Part shown: in pieces, positions 5,148 to 7,625 of the stretch | How positions within the stretch are numbered: position 1 is the first letter of the stretch | Layout: the number at the start of each line of letters is the position of its first letter | DNA from: Verrucomicrobiota bacterium | GTDB taxonomy: Bacteria; Verrucomicrobiota; Verrucomicrobiia; Verrucomicrobiales; Verrucomicrobiaceae | Reading direction: 5' to 3' | Assembly: GCA_021413535.1 (NCBI GenBank) | Contig: JAIOQF010000170.1 | Coordinates: 1-7,625, forward strand | Length of the DNA stretch: 7,625 nt | Translations under genes and position numbers: made by a program | Notes under the pieces: model-generated | Told to the model about the DNA's origin: nothing | The model's database searches: none | What the model saw: the letters and a program-made list of their open reading frames with translations, nothing else

Positions 5148-7625
5148 ATGGAGCCCAAACATGAAAGAAATCGTCAAATGATAAGCGCCTTATGGAAGGC
5201 GGGGATGCTCGCCGTGATGCTGCACGCATCTTCCACGAGCTTCGCGGCTACGCAGAACGATAAGAATTCTGCAAAACAGACCTCTCTGATTCCAGAGAAA
5301 ACCGCCCTTGCATTGGATAGTTATTGCTACTCTTGCCACGACGCAGATACGCAAAAAGGCGACGTCAGGTTGGATAACTTGGGCGATTTGGAAACACCGA
5401 AACGGCTGGATTTGTTCAATAAGATGCAGGAGCAGATCTATTTCCAGCGAATGCCGCCCAAGACAAAAAAGCAGCCCGCTGATGACGAGCGCAACTCGAT
5501 CATGGCTCTGCTCGCCAAGGAACTCGGCGCACACCATGCATCCACCTTGGAGGACAAACTGCAGAAGCCCGAATTTGGCAACTACGTGAACCATGAGAAG
5601 TTGTTTTCGGGCGAGTATATAAAATTGCCAGGATTCACCTATGACCGTCGTTGGCTCATCAGCGAATACATCTTCAATGCGAAGTTTCAGCAGATGCTCG
5701 AACAGAAGACCACGGGCAGGCGTAGCGGAAAGCCAGCGGGCGTCTTGGGCAGTAACAAGATTCAAGGTCTGAGCCTGACCAATCCCTTTCTCCTGCCCAA
5801 CGCATCAGGGGTCAGATATTACGCGAACGAGGATCTCACGGGCGGGCATCTGTCGAGCATGTTGACAAACGCGCAGAAGACCTCCGAGTTCATCACCGAA
5901 GACTTGGTGAAGCGCAAAAACAGCAAATACCTCCCCGCTATCAATGAAATCATGGCGCTCGAGGACCGGCAAAATACCACTCTCGCTGATCGCCGCGCAT
6001 TTTTAGAAGGCAATATCGCCAAGCTTTGCTGTGACTATTACGGCGGCAAAAATGCCTCACTGCTCCCGGTCTTTAGGCGCGTGGAACTCAAGGCACCGGA
6101 GCCGCTAGCCGAGGGCGAGGTCTATAAGAAAGCACCCATCCATGTTGCGCAAGGCATGCTGAAAACATTGGATGCGGAGACCACCGTGTATCAGTTTCTC
6201 CTGAATCCTGAATACGCGAAACTGTCTGATGACGCGTTCCGGGATCTGTGCGAGCGGACATGGTTCAACTTCGGCGATCACGAGCGCACTATTCAAGGTC
6301 GCATGGCGCTGCTCCGCGATTATCTGCCGGATTTTCGCGAACTGGTAATAACGGGGAAACAGAAAATCAAACCCCTAGCCAATAAGCCGCTGCCCGCCTC
6401 GGAGATGGAGATGATCCGTGAATCGGTGATGAAGCACCGGAAGCAAGGGGATCGTTATTCCGACATCATCAAGAAATGCGTGGCCGACTGGGAACAGGAC
6501 TTCGCAAGGGAACGCACTGCGGCGGGAATGCCCTCCGACAAACTTCTCTCTGATCTTGTGAGCCAGTTGTCCATGCAAATCCTGCAACGCCCTCCCACAG
6601 CCGATGAGGAGCAAGAGTATCTGGCACTTTCCAAGTCCTACGTTACCAAGCTCGGAAAACTCAAAGCGATCCAGAAGCTCATTCAGACTTTTATCCTCTC
6701 GACGGAGTTTGCCTATCGACAGGAATTTGGCTCCGGGCAACCGGATTCACTCGGACGCAAGATGCTTTCACCGCGCGATGCCAGTTATGCCATCGCCTAC
6801 GCGCTGACCGATCAAGCACCAGACAAAGAGTTGGCCAGCGCCGCAGCCAGCGGGAGATTACACACGAGGGAGGATTACCAACGGGAAGTTGTCCGCATTT
6901 TGAAGGGCCGTGATTCAACTTACCTCATTGATACCATCTTGGACGACAAGCATTACCCGGAGAACACAACTCAGATGCCGATTCGCAAGCTGCGTTTTTT
7001 CCGCGAGTTTTTCGGCTATCCGGCGGCGAGTTTAATTTTCAAAGACGAGAAGCGCTTTGGGGGTGACAGGATCACTGACGCCACGTGCCGCCTGATCAAT
7101 GAGACGGACCGCCTCATCGAGCACATCCTCGAAAAGGACAAAAATGTTTTCGAGGAGTTGCTGACCACGGACAAGTTCTATCTCTACCACGACGGGGACA
7201 ACGAACGGATGCAGGCCGCTTCTGACCGGATCAAGCGCATCTATGCGCACTTCAAGAACCTCGACTGGAAGAATTTCAAAAAGGAAGACCTCCTCGCTCA
7301 TGCGGATTTTCTCAAGGAAGTGAAAATGCGGAGCGTGGATCCAGATAACTTGGATGCGAAGAACGGATCGGGCTCGACCATCCAGCTTTTCAAAAAGTCC
7401 ATGACCTCCATCACCGCCCGGCTGAACAAGGGACAAAAGGAGGCGGCGCCCTACGACTTGTATCGCGGCTACGGCTACGATTTCATGACTGGCTACAACG
7501 TCGCGATGTTCTACGGCATTCCATTGGACAACTGGGATTACCAGACGCAGCAGCCCGGCAAGGTCCCGAATCGTAAAGGTATCCTCACCCACCCAGCGTG
7601 GCTCGTCGCCTTTGCCAAAAACACC
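5148..7625 (+). CDS. Exported planctomycete-type cytochrome c / DUF1592-DUF1588 domain protein, 3' end outside window
   Basis: The frame stays open from ATG 5148 to the right edge (826 codons); an in-frame TGA at 5136 limits extension. ATG 5178 is an equally possible start; the longer form adds a charged n-region to the signal peptide (hydrophobic L-A-V-M-L, cleavage near S-F-A/A-T-Q, residue 33). In long numbering, one c-type haem motif C60-Y-S-C63-H64 opens a PSCyt1-type domain, with M102 of R-M-P-P-K as probable axial ligand. A divergent middle region follows (Y-D-R-R-W-L-I-S-E about 165-173; G-V-R-Y-Y-A about 221-226). A DUF1595-like stretch (464-526, L-Q-R-P-P-T and S-T-E-F-A-Y-R) is followed by DUF1592 (about 538-680, L-S-P-R-D-A-S-Y-A-I). 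The start of DUF1588 (R-K-G-I-L-T-H-P-A-W-L, 809-819) is cut by the edge; the rest of DUF1588 and DUF1585 are expected. Such proteins are periplasmic or surface, often beside a DUF1552 gene, and have no proven biochemical role. Confidence 0.88.
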   Translation, partial: MEPKHERNRQMISALWKAGMLAVMLHASSTSFAATQNDKNSAKQTSLIPEKTALALDSYCYSCHDADTQKGDVRLDNLGDLETPKRLDLFNKMQEQIYFQRMPPKTKKQPADDERNSIMALLAKELGAHHASTLEDKLQKPEFGNYVNHEKLFSGEYIKLPGFTYDRRWLISEYIFNAKFQQMLEQKTTGRRSGKPAGVLGSNKIQGLSLTNPFLLPNASGVRYYANEDLTGGHLSSMLTNAQKTSEFITEDLVKRKNSKYLPAINEIMALEDRQNTTLADRRAFLEGNIAKLCCDYYGGKNASLLPVFRRVELKAPEPLAEGEVYKKAPIHVAQGMLKTLDAETTVYQFLLNPEYAKLSDDAFRDLCERTWFNFGDHERTIQGRMALLRDYLPDFRELVITGKQKIKPLANKPLPASEMEMIRESVMKHRKQGDRYSDIIKKCVADWEQDFARERTAAGMPSDKLLSDLVSQLSMQILQRPPTADEEQEYLALSKSYVTKLGKLKAIQKLIQTFILSTEFAYRQEFGSGQPDSLGRKMLSPRDASYAIAYALTDQAPDKELASAAASGRLHTREDYQREVVRILKGRDSTYLIDTILDDKHYPENTTQMPIRKLRFFREFFGYPAASLIFKDEKRFGGDRITDATCRLINETDRLIEHILEKDKNVFEELLTTDKFYLYHDGDNERMQAASDRIKRIYAHFKNLDWKNFKKEDLLAHADFLKEVKMRSVDPDNLDAKNGSGSTIQLFKKSMTSITARLNKGQKEAAPYDLYRGYGYDFMTGYNVAMFYGIPLDNWDYQTQQPGKVPNRKGILTHPAWLVAFAKNT

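Noticed and set aside
5190..7592. Minus-strand frames opposite the cytochrome/DUF1592 gene (for example 5190-5765, 6375-6740, 7032-7592)
   Set aside because: They are shadows of the continuous plus-strand frame, which carries the haem motif and DUF1595/1592/1588 segments from end to end.

Overview
The window most resembles a Verrucomicrobia genome (Pedosphaera/Limisphaera type) or, less likely, a Planctomycetes genome. Four things point there: a surface-type protein built of divergent InlB-like B-repeats, a Tat-exported Gfo/Idh/MocA oxidoreductase, a PhyH dioxygenase beside a second Gfo/Idh/MocA protein, and a large exported protein with an N-terminal planctomycete-type cytochrome c motif and DUF1595/DUF1592/DUF1588 segments. 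None of the starts is preceded by a clear Shine-Dalgarno sequence, which fits these groups but does not prove the assignment.

Layout. Positions 1-446 (+) are the 3' end of a repeat protein that begins outside the window. It converges on a four-gene minus-strand block (4729 down to 576). The spacing in that block is 63, 42 and 32 bp, and it ends at a strong intrinsic terminator (522-488). In transcription order the block encodes a secreted HExxH metallopeptidase-like protein, a cytoplasmic PhyH-type Fe(II)/2-oxoglutarate dioxygenase, a cytoplasmic Gfo/Idh/MocA oxidoreductase, and a Tat-exported Gfo/Idh/MocA oxidoreductase. A 418-bp divergent intergenic region (4730-5147) follows. It holds a possible minus-strand promoter, a 16-bp palindrome and a leader hairpin. 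A large plus-strand gene then runs off the right edge (5148-7625, 826 codons seen).

How the genes may work together (inference). PhyH and Gfo/Idh/MocA proteins often sit together in these phyla, in clusters thought to oxidise sugars, polyols or related small molecules. Here one oxidoreductase is predicted to act in the cytoplasm and the other outside it. The substrate cannot be read from the sequence. The divergent cytochrome/DUF1592 protein belongs to a poorly understood exported family and may or may not share regulation with the block. I see no mobile element, CRISPR array, tRNA or rRNA. The window looks like ordinary chromosome of a free-living heterotroph, with a few less-studied protein families but no clearly new system.
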